Below are positions 36,397 to 45,242 of a stretch of 64,000 bases of DNA, one piece after another. Positions within the stretch are counted from its first letter, which is position 1; each line of letters opens with the position of its first letter. Origin of the DNA: Gp13-AA77 sp035946735 (GTDB lineage: Bacteria; Acidobacteriota; Terriglobia; UBA7540). The notes beneath the pieces are model-generated. The model did no database searches. It was given only the letters and a program-made list of their open reading frames with translations, and was not told the origin of the DNA. Location of the stretch: NCBI GenBank assembly GCA_035946735.1, contig DASYYZ010000129.1:1-64000 (forward strand). Direction: 5' to 3'. Both the position numbers and the translations under genes were made by a program.

Positions 36397-37512
36397 ATGG
36401 AGTTTACAGCCAAGAAATCCGATTTGCTTCGAGAGCTCGATCTGGCCCAGGGAGTGGTGGAAAAAAAAACCACCATACCCATCCTCTCGAACCTGCTCCT
36501 CGAAGCAGCAAACGGAAGCATCCGCTTGAGCGCAACCGACCTCGAACTCGGCATCTTGTCCAAGTGCCCTGCCAAGGTGAAGAAGGATGGCTCCGGCACG
36601 GTTCCGGCGCGCCGCCTCGTGGAAATCGTACGGTCTCTCCCCGAAGCTGACGTTCGCATCAAAGCTCTCGACAATCACTGGGTGCATATCACCTGCGAGC
36701 GCTCGTCCTTCAAGCTTGTGGGTATGGCTCGCGACAATTTCCCTGCCTTGCCCTCCGTCCCGGCTGCGCTTGCCTCCCTTCCGGGTTCGACTCTGGCCAC
36801 CTTGATCAAACGCACGGCCTTTGCGGTCTCGAGCGAGGAGTCACGTTACACGCTGAATGGCGCATTGCTGGTGCTCAAGCCAGAAACGGTGATGATGGTG
36901 GCCACGGACGGTCACCGCTTGGCAATGGTCGAGCACACTGTGACGGTGGGCGGCCTTAGCAACGAGTTGCGAATCCTCGTCCCGAAAAAAGCGATGACCG
37001 AGCTGGAGAGGCTGCTCGGCCAGTCGGCAGGCGACGCTCAAGTGGAGGTTTCCAAAGACGAAAGTCATCTTTTCTTTACCGTGGGTGAGCGCATTTTGAT
37101 TTCGCGTCTGCTGACCGGGCAATTTCCAAACTATGAAGCGGTTCTGCCCAAAGAGACGCCGCGCCTGGCTGAGATCGAACGAGAGGCCTTCACGGCCGCA
37201 GTTCGCCGCGTGGCCCTGCTTTCGGATGAGCGCTCCCATGCCATCCGCTTGCGGCTTGATCAAGGCCAATTGGAACTCTTCTCCACTAGCGGCGAATACG
37301 GCGAGGCCCAGGAAGCCATCGACGCTGTTTATTCGCAAGAGGCCATGGAGATCGGCTTCAACCATCAGTACATCCTCGATTTCCTCAATGTGCTCGGGGA
37401 AGGTGGAAAAATCCGTCTTGAACTCCAGGATGAGCAGAGCGCCGGCCAGCTTCGGCCGATGGATGAAGAGAATTTCCGCTATCGCTATGTGGTCATGCCC
37501 ATGCGGATTTGA
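36397..37512 (+). CDS. dnaN: DNA polymerase III beta sliding clamp
   Basis: A 371-residue clamp subunit with the three repeated clamp domains (about 1-125, 126-250 and 251-371). Diagnostic segments are KKTTIPILSNLLLEA, MVATDGHRLAMVE, FPNYEAVLPKE and the terminal YRYVVMPMRI. It encircles DNA and tethers polymerase III. ATG 36397 begins MEFTAKKSDLLREL as in other DnaN; the frame extends upstream into the origin region but is not conserved there. The N-terminal region shows no truncation. Confidence 0.97.
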   Translation: MEFTAKKSDLLRELDLAQGVVEKKTTIPILSNLLLEAANGSIRLSATDLELGILSKCPAKVKKDGSGTVPARRLVEIVRSLPEADVRIKALDNHWVHITCERSSFKLVGMARDNFPALPSVPAALASLPGSTLATLIKRTAFAVSSEESRYTLNGALLVLKPETVMMVATDGHRLAMVEHTVTVGGLSNELRILVPKKAMTELERLLGQSAGDAQVEVSKDESHLFFTVGERILISRLLTGQFPNYEAVLPKETPRLAEIEREAFTAAVRRVALLSDERSHAIRLRLDQGQLELFSTSGEYGEAQEAIDAVYSQEAMEIGFNHQYILDFLNVLGEGGKIRLELQDEQSAGQLRPMDEENFRYRYVVMPMRI

Positions 37513-37559
37513 TTTACTCAACACGATAAATCCATGCTAACGAGGTCCTTCCGCGATTT

Positions 37560-37602
37560 GAGGTGGCGTCCCACGGCCGTTCTGGCCGCGCGCCGCCACC
37601 TC
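37560..37602 (+). terminator. Nested hairpin after dnaN
   Basis: GAGGTGGC (37560-37567) pairs with GCCACCTC (37595-37602), and inside it CGGCC (37574-37578) pairs with GGCCG (37584-37588) around GTTCT. It begins 48 bases after the dnaN stop. No T-run follows, so it is a possible terminator or RNA-stabilising stem. From here to 37867 no gene is visible. Confidence 0.4.
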
Positions 37603-37867
37603 CATACGGCCCTCCCCTTCCTGGTCCTTCCGAGTTACTCACAGCCACTAGCCCGTCGACGGCCCGTGGTTTAAGTTGTGATGAATAACGACTGTTCAAA
37701 TAGAGGGTTCCCGTGTTAGGCTGCCTCGAAAGCGGGCCTTATGGTCACAAGTATTAATTGGGGGCGGTAGTTTGGAGTAGCCTTCGGGCCATCCTTTTCC
37801 GGTTACCGAAAGGCTCCCGGACGGCAAGCCTTATCTTACACGTGAGATTGTCTTTAAGAGGTCACGA

Positions 37868-39550
37868 TTGGCTGAAATCGACACAGATGTCGCTCCCGTG
37901 GGTTCTTCCACCGGAGTCTCTGCGGTACCGGTAGATGGAATCGCCCCGTCAGGAATAAACGCTGGCCGCCTGGCCGGAGCGGCAGGCATCGTCACCGCCA
38001 GCGTGGTCCTGAGCCGGTTCCTGGGCTTCCTGCGCGAATGGACTGTCGCCCACCAGGTGGGGTCCAACGCGGCGACAGACGCCTACTACGCCGCCTTCAC
38101 TTTGCCCGACTTTCTCAATTACCTGGTGGCCGGCGCTTCGCTCAGCGTGATCTTCATTCCCGTGTTCACCAAGTACGTGGCCGAAGGCAAAGAGGACGAG
38201 GGCTGGCACGTGTTTTCGACCGTGGTCACCTTCATGACCATCCTTTTGATCGTGGCCGTCGGCATCGGAGAGATTTTCGCGCCGCAGATCATCAATCTCA
38301 CTTCGCCCGGTTTTGCGGCTGGGGAAAAAGCGCGTGTGGTGTTTCTGACGCGCTTGATGCTGCCGGCCCAGATCTGTTTTGTGCTGGGAAGCATTCTTCA
38401 GGCCGTGCAGTATGCCAAGGGCCAGTTTCTGGTGCCATCGCTTGGCGTGGTCGTGTACAACGCCTTCATCGTGATTGGCGGCTGGAGCTTGGCGCGGTAC
38501 ATCGGCATGGCCGGGTTTGCGGTCGGGGTCCTGGTGGGCGCGGTTCTTGGGAACTTTCTGCTGCAAGTCTATGGATCCACGCGTGCGCAAGCGCGCTTCC
38601 GGCCCAACCTGAACCTGCGTCATCCCGGCTTCAAGCTCTTCTTGAAGCTGGCGGTGCCGATCATGCTGGCGCTTTCGCTCACCTTTACAGACAACTGGAT
38701 CATCCGCTGGTTCGGCTCATACCTGCAGGCTGCCTCCATCACCTGGCTGCAGTACGCGAAGATCCTGATGCAGGTGCCGCTCACGTCACTCGGCCAGGCA
38801 GTCGGAGTGGTGTCATTCCCGATCATGGCCAGGCTCTATTCCGAGGGCAAGCTGGACGAACTCGATCGCACTCTGAGCGCAGCCCTTAAGGGGCTGCTGG
38901 CACTGATGGTTCCGGTATCCGCCCTGCTGATCGCGCAGAGCGAACCCGTGGTTTACCTGGTGTTTTCCCACACGCGGCTGCGCGGTCCGGACTTTCACGC
39001 CACGGGCGCCGCCTTGGGACTGTTTGCGCTCGGCATGTTCGCTTGGGCCGGTCAGTATCTGCTCTCGCGGGGCTTTTTCGCCATCCACAACAGTTGGACG
39101 CCCGCCTTGGTGGGCACCGGCGTCACGCTCGCCAGCCTGCCGATGTACAGCTACCTTGTGCATCACTATGGCTACCTCGGCCTGGCGCTTTCGAGCTCGC
39201 TCGGCATCGCCGCCTTTATGCTGGTTCTTTTCGTGCTCCTGAACTGGAAATTGAAGAGCCATACTGTGCGCGGCAACATCGTCTTCTTCCTCAAGATTTC
39301 GGCGGCTTCCGCGGTTTCCGGGGGGGCCACCTGGATGCTCGATCGCGTGCTCAGGGCCCACATTCCCTGGCATTCGATGCTGGGCGCCTTTGTACTCCTG
39401 GCGATCGGCAGCTCCGCCGGCCTCGCGGTGACAATGTTGCTGGCCAAGATTCTCCGCATTCGAGAATTCACCGCCCAGCTCGATAAGGCTCTTAACATGG
39501 TTCGGCGACGGTTGGGCAGAGGACGCCGGCCTGCGGCGGTACAGGCTTAG
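37868..39550 (+). CDS. murJ: Lipid II flippase MurJ
   Basis: A 560-residue MOP-superfamily membrane protein with about 14 transmembrane segments, the usual MurJ topology. It moves lipid II across the cytoplasmic membrane for peptidoglycan synthesis. Conserved parts include SRFLGFLREWTVAHQVGS near the N-terminus, AATDAYYAAFTLPDFLNYL, and the FHATGAALGLFALGMFAWAG / LLSRGFFAIHNSWTP region in the second half. The start is TTG 37868, five bases after AAGAGGT. The N-terminal 35 residues are polar and longer than average. It may be read independently, since 355 bp separate it from dnaN. Confidence 0.92.
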   Translation: MAEIDTDVAPVGSSTGVSAVPVDGIAPSGINAGRLAGAAGIVTASVVLSRFLGFLREWTVAHQVGSNAATDAYYAAFTLPDFLNYLVAGASLSVIFIPVFTKYVAEGKEDEGWHVFSTVVTFMTILLIVAVGIGEIFAPQIINLTSPGFAAGEKARVVFLTRLMLPAQICFVLGSILQAVQYAKGQFLVPSLGVVVYNAFIVIGGWSLARYIGMAGFAVGVLVGAVLGNFLLQVYGSTRAQARFRPNLNLRHPGFKLFLKLAVPIMLALSLTFTDNWIIRWFGSYLQAASITWLQYAKILMQVPLTSLGQAVGVVSFPIMARLYSEGKLDELDRTLSAALKGLLALMVPVSALLIAQSEPVVYLVFSHTRLRGPDFHATGAALGLFALGMFAWAGQYLLSRGFFAIHNSWTPALVGTGVTLASLPMYSYLVHHYGYLGLALSSSLGIAAFMLVLFVLLNWKLKSHTVRGNIVFFLKISAASAVSGGATWMLDRVLRAHIPWHSMLGAFVLLAIGSSAGLAVTMLLAKILRIREFTAQLDKALNMVRRRLGRGRRPAAVQA

Positions 39551-39642
39551 AGTCCGAAACGCGAAGGCTGTCGAGTTGCACAGCGCTTGCTGGCAGGCGT
39601 AGGCTGAAACCAGCAGTTTGGCGATTGCGCTGAAGGAACGAA

Positions 39643-40191
39643 ATGGGCACGAAAGAGCTGTTGACAGCCACGGAGCTTGAACACACGCCCAAGCCACTCG
39701 AGGGCGGAGGTTGGGAACTTGACGAAGGAGAACTGGTCCAAGTGTCTCCCAACAGTCTTCAGCAGTTCGATCTGATCTTCCGCTTGTACTCGATCCTGAG
39801 AGAGTTTGTCCGCGCAAAGTGTCTCGGGAGAGTAGTCGCCGAAACGTGGTTCGAAATCGCGCCGCACATTGTTCGAGCGCCCGATGTCGCTTTCATTCCG
39901 GCGGATCGTCTGGCTGGCATCGATCCCCGGCATGCCCTGAAGGTGCTTCCCGCGCTGGTGGTGGAAGTTCTAGGCCCAAGCCCCTCCGGTCGCGATGTGA
40001 GCCGAAGGGTCCAGCAGTATCGCGAAGCAGGAATCCCGCTGATTTGGGTTGTCGATCCCGACAGGCTTGAGGTTGATGTTTATGGTGGCGGACCTCTTCG
40101 CACGCTTACAATCGAGGACGCGCTGGATGCAGCCGGTATTCTGCCTGGCTTTTCCCTGCCGCTCTCACAGCTATTTGCGGGGGAAGAATAA
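39643..40191 (+). CDS. Uma2-family (DUF820) putative endonuclease
   Basis: A 182-residue PD-(D/E)XK-like protein. The family core is legible: VRAPDVAFIPADR (catalytic Asp), LPALVVEVLGPSPSGRDVSRRVQQYREAGIPLIWVVDP (Glu and basic helix), though in place of the usual Lys the segment reads SGRD. Uma2 proteins are abundant in cyanobacteria, Chloroflexi and Acidobacteria with unknown biological role. AAGGAA precedes ATG 39643. The following 294 bp hold only a CTTATC/GATAAG hairpin at 40232-40248. Confidence 0.8.
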   Translation: MGTKELLTATELEHTPKPLEGGGWELDEGELVQVSPNSLQQFDLIFRLYSILREFVRAKCLGRVVAETWFEIAPHIVRAPDVAFIPADRLAGIDPRHALKVLPALVVEVLGPSPSGRDVSRRVQQYREAGIPLIWVVDPDRLEVDVYGGGPLRTLTIEDALDAAGILPGFSLPLSQLFAGEE

Positions 40192-40485
40192 GAATGTGTG
40201 AGAATCTTGGGCATCTCGCTGACCTTGCCCTCTTATCGCCCTGATAAGGTTAATCAATTTGACCGCGCGCTCCACGCCAGCTATCATGAATTGACGCTGG
40301 AGATGCCATGAGATACCACGACCAATCCAGGTGTAACCCTTTGCCCCGCAAGGCCTTATCGGCGAGCGCCGACTCCGCACGATCCTGCCTCCAGATCAGG
40401 ACATCCAAGGCTTAATCGTCATATCTTAACCAGAACCACATCTAGAGGAGTGGTTTCCTAGTGTATTCGTAAGAAGGAGGATGGA

Positions 40486-41340
40486 ATGCAGAATGCGACA
40501 CCTGTTTTTAAGCAGTACCTGCTTGCGAGCGACTTCGATCAGACCTTGAGCTTCAACGATTCGGGCCTGGTCTTGAGCGAGCTCCTCGGAATACCAGCCC
40601 AGGTTTTCGAAGCCAAAATCGCCACGCTGGCGATGCAGAACCTGGTGCAGCAAGGCGGCGAGCTCACCTATCTTCTGCTTCACGATCCGGATTACCGCGA
40701 CTGCGTGCGCAAGGAATACCTGATCGAGGCCGGCAAGGAAGTTCGACTCAAGAAGAACATCCGCCAGCTCTCGGAGCTCCTCGGCAGCGCCATCGAAGGC
40801 TATCGTTTCGATCTGCACGTGGTTTCCGCCTCGCCTCAGGAGGTGATCGAGGCAGCTCTCGAAAATATCATTCCCGCGAGTCATATTCACGGTACCCAGC
40901 TCGCCTGGGACGATGCCGGCCGGGTGCAGTCGATCGTTCGGGTGAACGCCGGCTACGGCAAAGTCGCGGTGCTCGACGATCTGCAGAAGCTCGCGCACGT
41001 GGGTTCGGAGCGAATCATCTACGTGGGCGACGGCGGATCGGATATTCACGTGATGCTGCACGTCAATCGGCGCGACGGCTTCACCATCGCGGTGTCGGAA
41101 GCGCGCCACATCGCGCAGATCGCCGCGCGCACCGTGATCAGCGATGACGCCTTAAGCGTGACCATTCCGATCCTCGAAGAGATCGTCGGGTGGGACGCCG
41201 CGCGCATTCGTAGCTTCTTCGAGGCCCAGGGCCTGCTGATCCAGGAGTGGGACCGGGTACGAGCGGACTGGCTGACCATCGCGCCCAATCCGTCGCTCGG
41301 CCTCAACGAGACCGGGGTGACGAATGCAACTGTTTCCTGA
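40486..41340 (+). CDS. HAD-superfamily phosphatase
   Basis: A 284-residue haloacid-dehalogenase-fold phosphatase, type IB/PSP-like. Motif I is ASDFDQTLSF with nucleophile Asp16 and acid Asp18; motif II is VVSASP; motif III Lys sits near GYGKVAV; motif IV is YVGDGGSDIHVM with metal-binding Asps. The helical cap is at about residues 30-95. The substrate is a small phosphate ester or phosphoamino acid that cannot be read from sequence. GGAGGA lies before ATG 40486. It overlaps the small membrane protein gene by 17 bases. Confidence 0.85.
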   Translation: MQNATPVFKQYLLASDFDQTLSFNDSGLVLSELLGIPAQVFEAKIATLAMQNLVQQGGELTYLLLHDPDYRDCVRKEYLIEAGKEVRLKKNIRQLSELLGSAIEGYRFDLHVVSASPQEVIEAALENIIPASHIHGTQLAWDDAGRVQSIVRVNAGYGKVAVLDDLQKLAHVGSERIIYVGDGGSDIHVMLHVNRRDGFTIAVSEARHIAQIAARTVISDDALSVTIPILEEIVGWDAARIRSFFEAQGLLIQEWDRVRADWLTIAPNPSLGLNETGVTNATVS

Positions 41341-41542
41341 CGCCATCGGTTGGCTGGCTACGGTGTTCTTTGGCTTGTCCTACTTCTGCAAAGCCGCGAG
41401 GCTGCGACTGGTGCAAGGGATCGGATCGGTGCTGTGGATGTGCTACGGCATTGCAATTCACGCCGTCCCGGTGATTGTAGCTAACCTGATCGTGAGCAGC
41501 ATCGCGTTGGTTTCGGCCTGGCGAGGTGCGGCAAGGTCCTAA
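41324..41542 (+). CDS. Small PQ-loop/SemiSWEET-like membrane protein
   Basis: A 72-residue protein with two to three predicted membrane helices (IGWLATVFFGLSYFC; GIGSVLWMCYGIAIH; VIVANLIVSSIALVSAW). The pattern LRLVQGIGSVLWMCYGI...PVIVANL resembles half-SWEET or YgjV-like small transporters that function as dimers. Its start codon lies within the 3' end of the HAD gene, suggesting translational coupling. The substrate is unknown. Confidence 0.65.
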   Translation: MQLFPDAIGWLATVFFGLSYFCKAARLRLVQGIGSVLWMCYGIAIHAVPVIVANLIVSSIALVSAWRGAARS

Positions 41543-41562
41543 GCCCAAGACCTGTGATATCG

Positions 41563-41627
41563 CGGAACCGCCCCGGTGCTCCGGCGAGGTTTTCTCGCCG
41601 GTTCGCGTAGTTAGGGTTGCGGTTCCG
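41563..41627. repeat. Nested perfect palindrome in intergenic region
   Basis: CGGAACCGC (41563-41571) pairs with GCGGTTCCG (41619-41627), and inside it CCGGCGAG (41581-41588) pairs with CTCGCCGG (41594-41601) around GTTTT. Both arms are perfect. It may be a REP/MITE-like element or a strong RNA structure. No T-run follows. Confidence 0.6.
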
Positions 41628-41747
41628 ATCCTTTCAACCGGGCACCACTACCACAGACAAGTTGCATACCTGACCCAGTTTGCGTAAAATCCCGACCGAG
41701 ACTTAAGAGTCTGGCGAATGACTGTCCCAAAGGCGGTCGGAGGCATG

Positions 41748-42314
41748 GTGAAGTTTACGCGTCGCAAGTTTCTGGGTACCACGCTCGCGGGCTCGCTTGC
41801 AGTGCGCGCCGTCGGCGCGGGGAACGCTGGCGGAGTCCCTTCCGGGCCTGCTTCTGCCGTGCCCGACGCTGATCGGCGCGAGTCTTTGCGCGCCGTCATG
41901 GACGAGATTATACCGGCAGGCGGCGGCATGCCTGCTGCAAGCGAAGTTGGCGGGATCGAATACCTGGAGCGCGTCGCTCGCGGTGAACCGCCGATTGCCG
42001 CCGACATCGAGCAAGCGCTCGGTGCGCTTCACCAACTGAGCGAGAGCCGCTTTCAAACGCCTCTCGGAAAACTCTCATCGCCGCAGCGCGTCGAGGTCCT
42101 GACCGCACTCGAAAAGGGATCGCCCCAAGTTTTCGCGAAGCTGCGTGATCGCGTCTACGAGTCCTATTACACCAATCCCAGGATCTGGAAGCTGATCGGA
42201 TATGACTTCTATCCCACCAACGCCTCGGGTCCGCGTATGAAGCCGTTTGACGAGTCTCGGCTGGACAAGGTGAAAAAGATGCCCAAGCTCTATCGGGAAG
42301 TAAGCGAGGGGTGA
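41748..42314 (+). CDS. Gluconate 2-dehydrogenase subunit 3-like, Tat-exported
   Basis: About 188 residues with a twin-arginine signal (FTRRKFLGTTLAG) and the subunit-3 domain: LRAVMDEIIPAGGGMPAASEVGG near the N-terminus and YYTNPRIWKLIGYDFYPTN...GP near the C-terminus. In gluconate or related sugar dehydrogenases this small subunit accompanies the FAD-containing GMC subunit and is exported with it. The start is uncertain: GTG 41748 lies four bases after GGAGG, ATG 41745 is too close to it, and ATG 41718 lacks a ribosome-binding site. The GMC gene starts four bases after this stop. A cytochrome c subunit is not seen in this window. Confidence 0.8.
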   Translation: MKFTRRKFLGTTLAGSLAVRAVGAGNAGGVPSGPASAVPDADRRESLRAVMDEIIPAGGGMPAASEVGGIEYLERVARGEPPIAADIEQALGALHQLSESRFQTPLGKLSSPQRVEVLTALEKGSPQVFAKLRDRVYESYYTNPRIWKLIGYDFYPTNASGPRMKPFDESRLDKVKKMPKLYREVSEG

Positions 42315-42318
42315 TCGA

Positions 42319-43926
42319 TTGGCAAACGAGCAGGCGGATGTGCTGGTAATCGGTTCGGGGCCGGCGGGTGCGGCCGTCACCAAACGTTTGACGGATCGCG
42401 GCGCCAAGGTGGTGTGTCTGGAGCAGGGCGATTGGATGAAGCCGAACCAGTATCCCTCGACGCAAACGAATTGGGAGATCGCGCTGCAACGCGGTCCTTA
42501 CCATTTCAGCCCGAACATCCGCAAGCGGACGGAAGACTACCCGGTGGTGGAGAAAGGCAACCATCCCCCCACCGTGCTGATGTTCAACGCCGTCGGTGGC
42601 AGCAGCATCCACTACACCGCGCATTGGCCGCGACTCCATCCTTCAGACTTCCGCGTGAAGACTCTCGACGGCGTGGCTGAGGACTGGCCCATCAGCTACC
42701 GCGAGCTCGAGCCTTACTACGATCAGAACGACCGCGAGATGGGCGTGGCCGGACTCGCCGGCGACCCCGCCAACCCGCCGCGCGCGCCCAGACCCACGCC
42801 GCCGCTGCCGCTCGGCGTGCTCGGCGAGACCATCGGGCGCGGCTTCGACAAGCTCGGCTGGCACTGGTGGGTGTCGGACAACGGCATCATCTCGCGCGCA
42901 TACGACGGCCGCCCCGCCTGCGATCTGCACGGAAAGTGCATGCTCGGCTGCCCGATCGGGGCCAAGGCCTCGACCGACGTCACGTACTGGCCGAAGGCCC
43001 TGCACAAGGGCGCGGTGCTCAAGACGCGCTGCCGCGTTCGTGAAATCACGGTGGATGATCAGGGCCGGGCGCGTGGCGCGGTTTACTACGACCGCGAGGG
43101 CAAGGTGCAGGAGCAGACTGCGCGCGTGGTGGTGCTCTCGGCGAACGGAGTTGGATCGGCGCGGCTGCTGCTGCTTTCAAAGTCCAGGCAGTTTCCGCAA
43201 GGTCTCTCGAACTCGTCGGGCCTCGTGGGCAAGAACTTCATGCTGCATCCGTTCCGGTTCCTGGAAGGGCAATTCGCGGAGCGAATCGACGGACACGATG
43301 GGCCCTTCGGCATTCCGGCCTACAGCCAGCAATTTTACGAGACCGACTCCAGCCGGGGATTCGTGCGCGGCTACATGCTCATGCTCGAAAGGTCCTTCGG
43401 GCCGCTGCATCATGCCTGGGGCAGTTTCGTGGCGAAGCCGGTTCCCTGGGGCGCGACTCATCACGCGGAAATGAAGAAGCGGTTTCCGCATATTATCCGC
43501 GTCACCGTGCTCGGCGAGGACCTTCCCGTGGAAGCCAATCGTGTGGAGCTTGATCCGGACGTGAAGGACTCGAGCGGAATTCCGGCCCCGCGCGTGGTCT
43601 ATTCGTATTCAGAGAACAGTCTGAAGATGCTGGAGCACGCAGCGGGAACGGCCCGCCAGGCGCTTGAGTCTGCGGGCGCAGCGGAGATTCTCGACAGCGG
43701 CGTGATCCAACCGGCATTTCACCTGCTCGGCACGGCGCGCATGGGCGTTGATCCGAAGCGTTCGGTGGTGAACGCCTGGCACCAATCCCACGATGTGAAA
43801 AACCTTTTTATCGTCGATGGCAGTTCGTTCGCCACCAGCGCCGCCGTGAATCCCACATCGACCATCGGGGCGCTGGCGTTGCGCTGCGCGGACGGCGTCT
43901 GGGAGCGCCGTCGCGAGTGGGCATAA
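42319..43926 (+). CDS. GMC-family FAD oxidoreductase (gluconate dehydrogenase-like large subunit)
   Basis: A 535-residue GMC oxidoreductase. The FAD Rossmann motif IGSGPAG is at residues 11-17, with LEQGDW at the end of the next strand. The conserved C-terminal block reads FHLLGTARMG and VDGSSFATSAAVNPTSTIGALALR, containing the catalytic His and the FAD-contacting Asn-Pro. It oxidises a sugar or polyol, probably in the periplasm through co-export with the Tat-carrying small subunit upstream. Start TTG 42319 follows GAGGGG. The Cys-rich CDLHGKCMLGCPIGAK segment could bind a cofactor or disulfide; it is typical of this subfamily. Confidence 0.85.
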   Translation: MANEQADVLVIGSGPAGAAVTKRLTDRGAKVVCLEQGDWMKPNQYPSTQTNWEIALQRGPYHFSPNIRKRTEDYPVVEKGNHPPTVLMFNAVGGSSIHYTAHWPRLHPSDFRVKTLDGVAEDWPISYRELEPYYDQNDREMGVAGLAGDPANPPRAPRPTPPLPLGVLGETIGRGFDKLGWHWWVSDNGIISRAYDGRPACDLHGKCMLGCPIGAKASTDVTYWPKALHKGAVLKTRCRVREITVDDQGRARGAVYYDREGKVQEQTARVVVLSANGVGSARLLLLSKSRQFPQGLSNSSGLVGKNFMLHPFRFLEGQFAERIDGHDGPFGIPAYSQQFYETDSSRGFVRGYMLMLERSFGPLHHAWGSFVAKPVPWGATHHAEMKKRFPHIIRVTVLGEDLPVEANRVELDPDVKDSSGIPAPRVVYSYSENSLKMLEHAAGTARQALESAGAAEILDSGVIQPAFHLLGTARMGVDPKRSVVNAWHQSHDVKNLFIVDGSSFATSAAVNPTSTIGALALRCADGVWERRREWA

Positions 43927-44009
43927 GTGAGGTTTGCAGATTATAGATGGCAGCGGCCCCCATCGACCGCGGCACGACGACCCCATCGAGGCTGAGCAAG
44001 GCCGCGCTC

Positions 44010-45026
44010 ATGAGAATTCGAGGGCCACATCTCAGAATTCTCACCTGGATCTGCTCTGCGGTCTTGTTCACGACCGGCGCTTTTGGCGCCGCCTCACTCA
44101 ACCCGCCCTTTAGAGTCTGGAAGAGGCTGAGCTCTCAACCTGTCATTGCTCCGCACGGATCCGGATTCGAGTCGGCCGGTACTTTTAATCCTGCTGTCGT
44201 GGAAAAAGACGGCAAGATTGTGATGCTGTACCGGGCTCAGGACCGCAAGGGAACGTCAACTCTGGGCTACGCCGAAAGCGAGGACGGCGTGCACTTTTCC
44301 CGGTCGCCTGAACCGGTGCTTGGGCCTGAAGCGCCCTACGAAAAGGGCGGAGGCACCGAAGATCCGCGGCTCGTGAAAATCAACGGAACCTACTACCTCA
44401 CCTACACCGGATACAACAAGGTTAATGGAATCGGCAAAGACAGGCAGGACGCGCAATTGTGCCTGGCGACATCCAGCGACCTGACTCACTGGACGAGGCA
44501 GGGCATCGTTCTGCCCGCGTATAAAGGAACGTGGAACGTGGGCTGGACCAAGTCAGGCGCGATTGTGCCTGAGCGCATCAACGGTAAGTACTGGATGTAT
44601 TACCTCGGGGAAGCCGGCGATTCTACGGCCAAAATGGGTATCGCCGTCTCGGCGGACCTTCTGCATTGGGCGGACGCTTCAGACAAACCGGTCGCTGCCA
44701 CCAGGCCTGGATATTTCGATTCGAGAGTGGTCGAGCCTGGTCCGCCTCCGATCTTAACTTCAGACGGAATCCTGCTGATCTACAATGGAGCCGACGATCA
44801 TCTGGTTTACTCCGCTGGTTGGATTCTCTTCGACAGGAACGATCCTGCCAAGGTCGTGGCCCGAGGCGATGAACCTTTGTTCCGTCCGCTCGAGACCTGG
44901 GAAAGGGTGGGCCAAGTCCCCGATGTGATCTTCGTCGAAGGGCTGGTGCGGCGGGGCCGTCAATGGCTGTTCTACTATGGCGGCGCCGACAAGTATATCG
45001 GTGTGGCTGCGGCCGAATCGCGATAG
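44010..45026 (+). CDS. Family 130 glycoside hydrolase/phosphorylase, secreted
   Basis: A 338-residue five-bladed propeller of GH130 (beta-mannoside phosphorylase or mannosidase). The signal peptide is residues 1-27. Catalytic Asp118 lies in the family motif GTEDPRL; other blade markers are TFNPAVVEKDGKIVMLYRA and WMYYLGEAG. ATG 44010 puts the signal peptide at the N-terminus; ATG 43947 would add 21 unrelated residues. A phosphorylase needs phosphate; an exported enzyme is more likely a hydrolase, but this is inference. It stands before GT4 and amylo-1,6-glucosidase genes. Confidence 0.8.
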   Translation: MRIRGPHLRILTWICSAVLFTTGAFGAASLNPPFRVWKRLSSQPVIAPHGSGFESAGTFNPAVVEKDGKIVMLYRAQDRKGTSTLGYAESEDGVHFSRSPEPVLGPEAPYEKGGGTEDPRLVKINGTYYLTYTGYNKVNGIGKDRQDAQLCLATSSDLTHWTRQGIVLPAYKGTWNVGWTKSGAIVPERINGKYWMYYLGEAGDSTAKMGIAVSADLLHWADASDKPVAATRPGYFDSRVVEPGPPPILTSDGILLIYNGADDHLVYSAGWILFDRNDPAKVVARGDEPLFRPLETWERVGQVPDVIFVEGLVRRGRQWLFYYGGADKYIGVAAAESR

Positions 45027-45242
45027 GCTGCAGACAGGTATGCACTTCGAGCCGACCTTGTGTATTTGAACCGAAGTTGTACTTGAACCCGACTCCAGTG
45101 TTCAGTGAATGAAGTTCCCTCCCTAAGTGAACCCCTGTAGCGACTTAGTCCCCTGCATCGGATAAGCTGGAACTTGCTGATCCCCAAGCGTTGCGAATGT
45201 GGACTCGGGATCGCGACGCCTGTACAAGAAAGGGGATCGCGC

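Noticed and set aside
40309..40419. 36-codon plus-strand frame (MRYHDQSRC...) in the gap before the HAD gene
   Set aside because: A GGAG sequence precedes it, but the product is too short and has no support.
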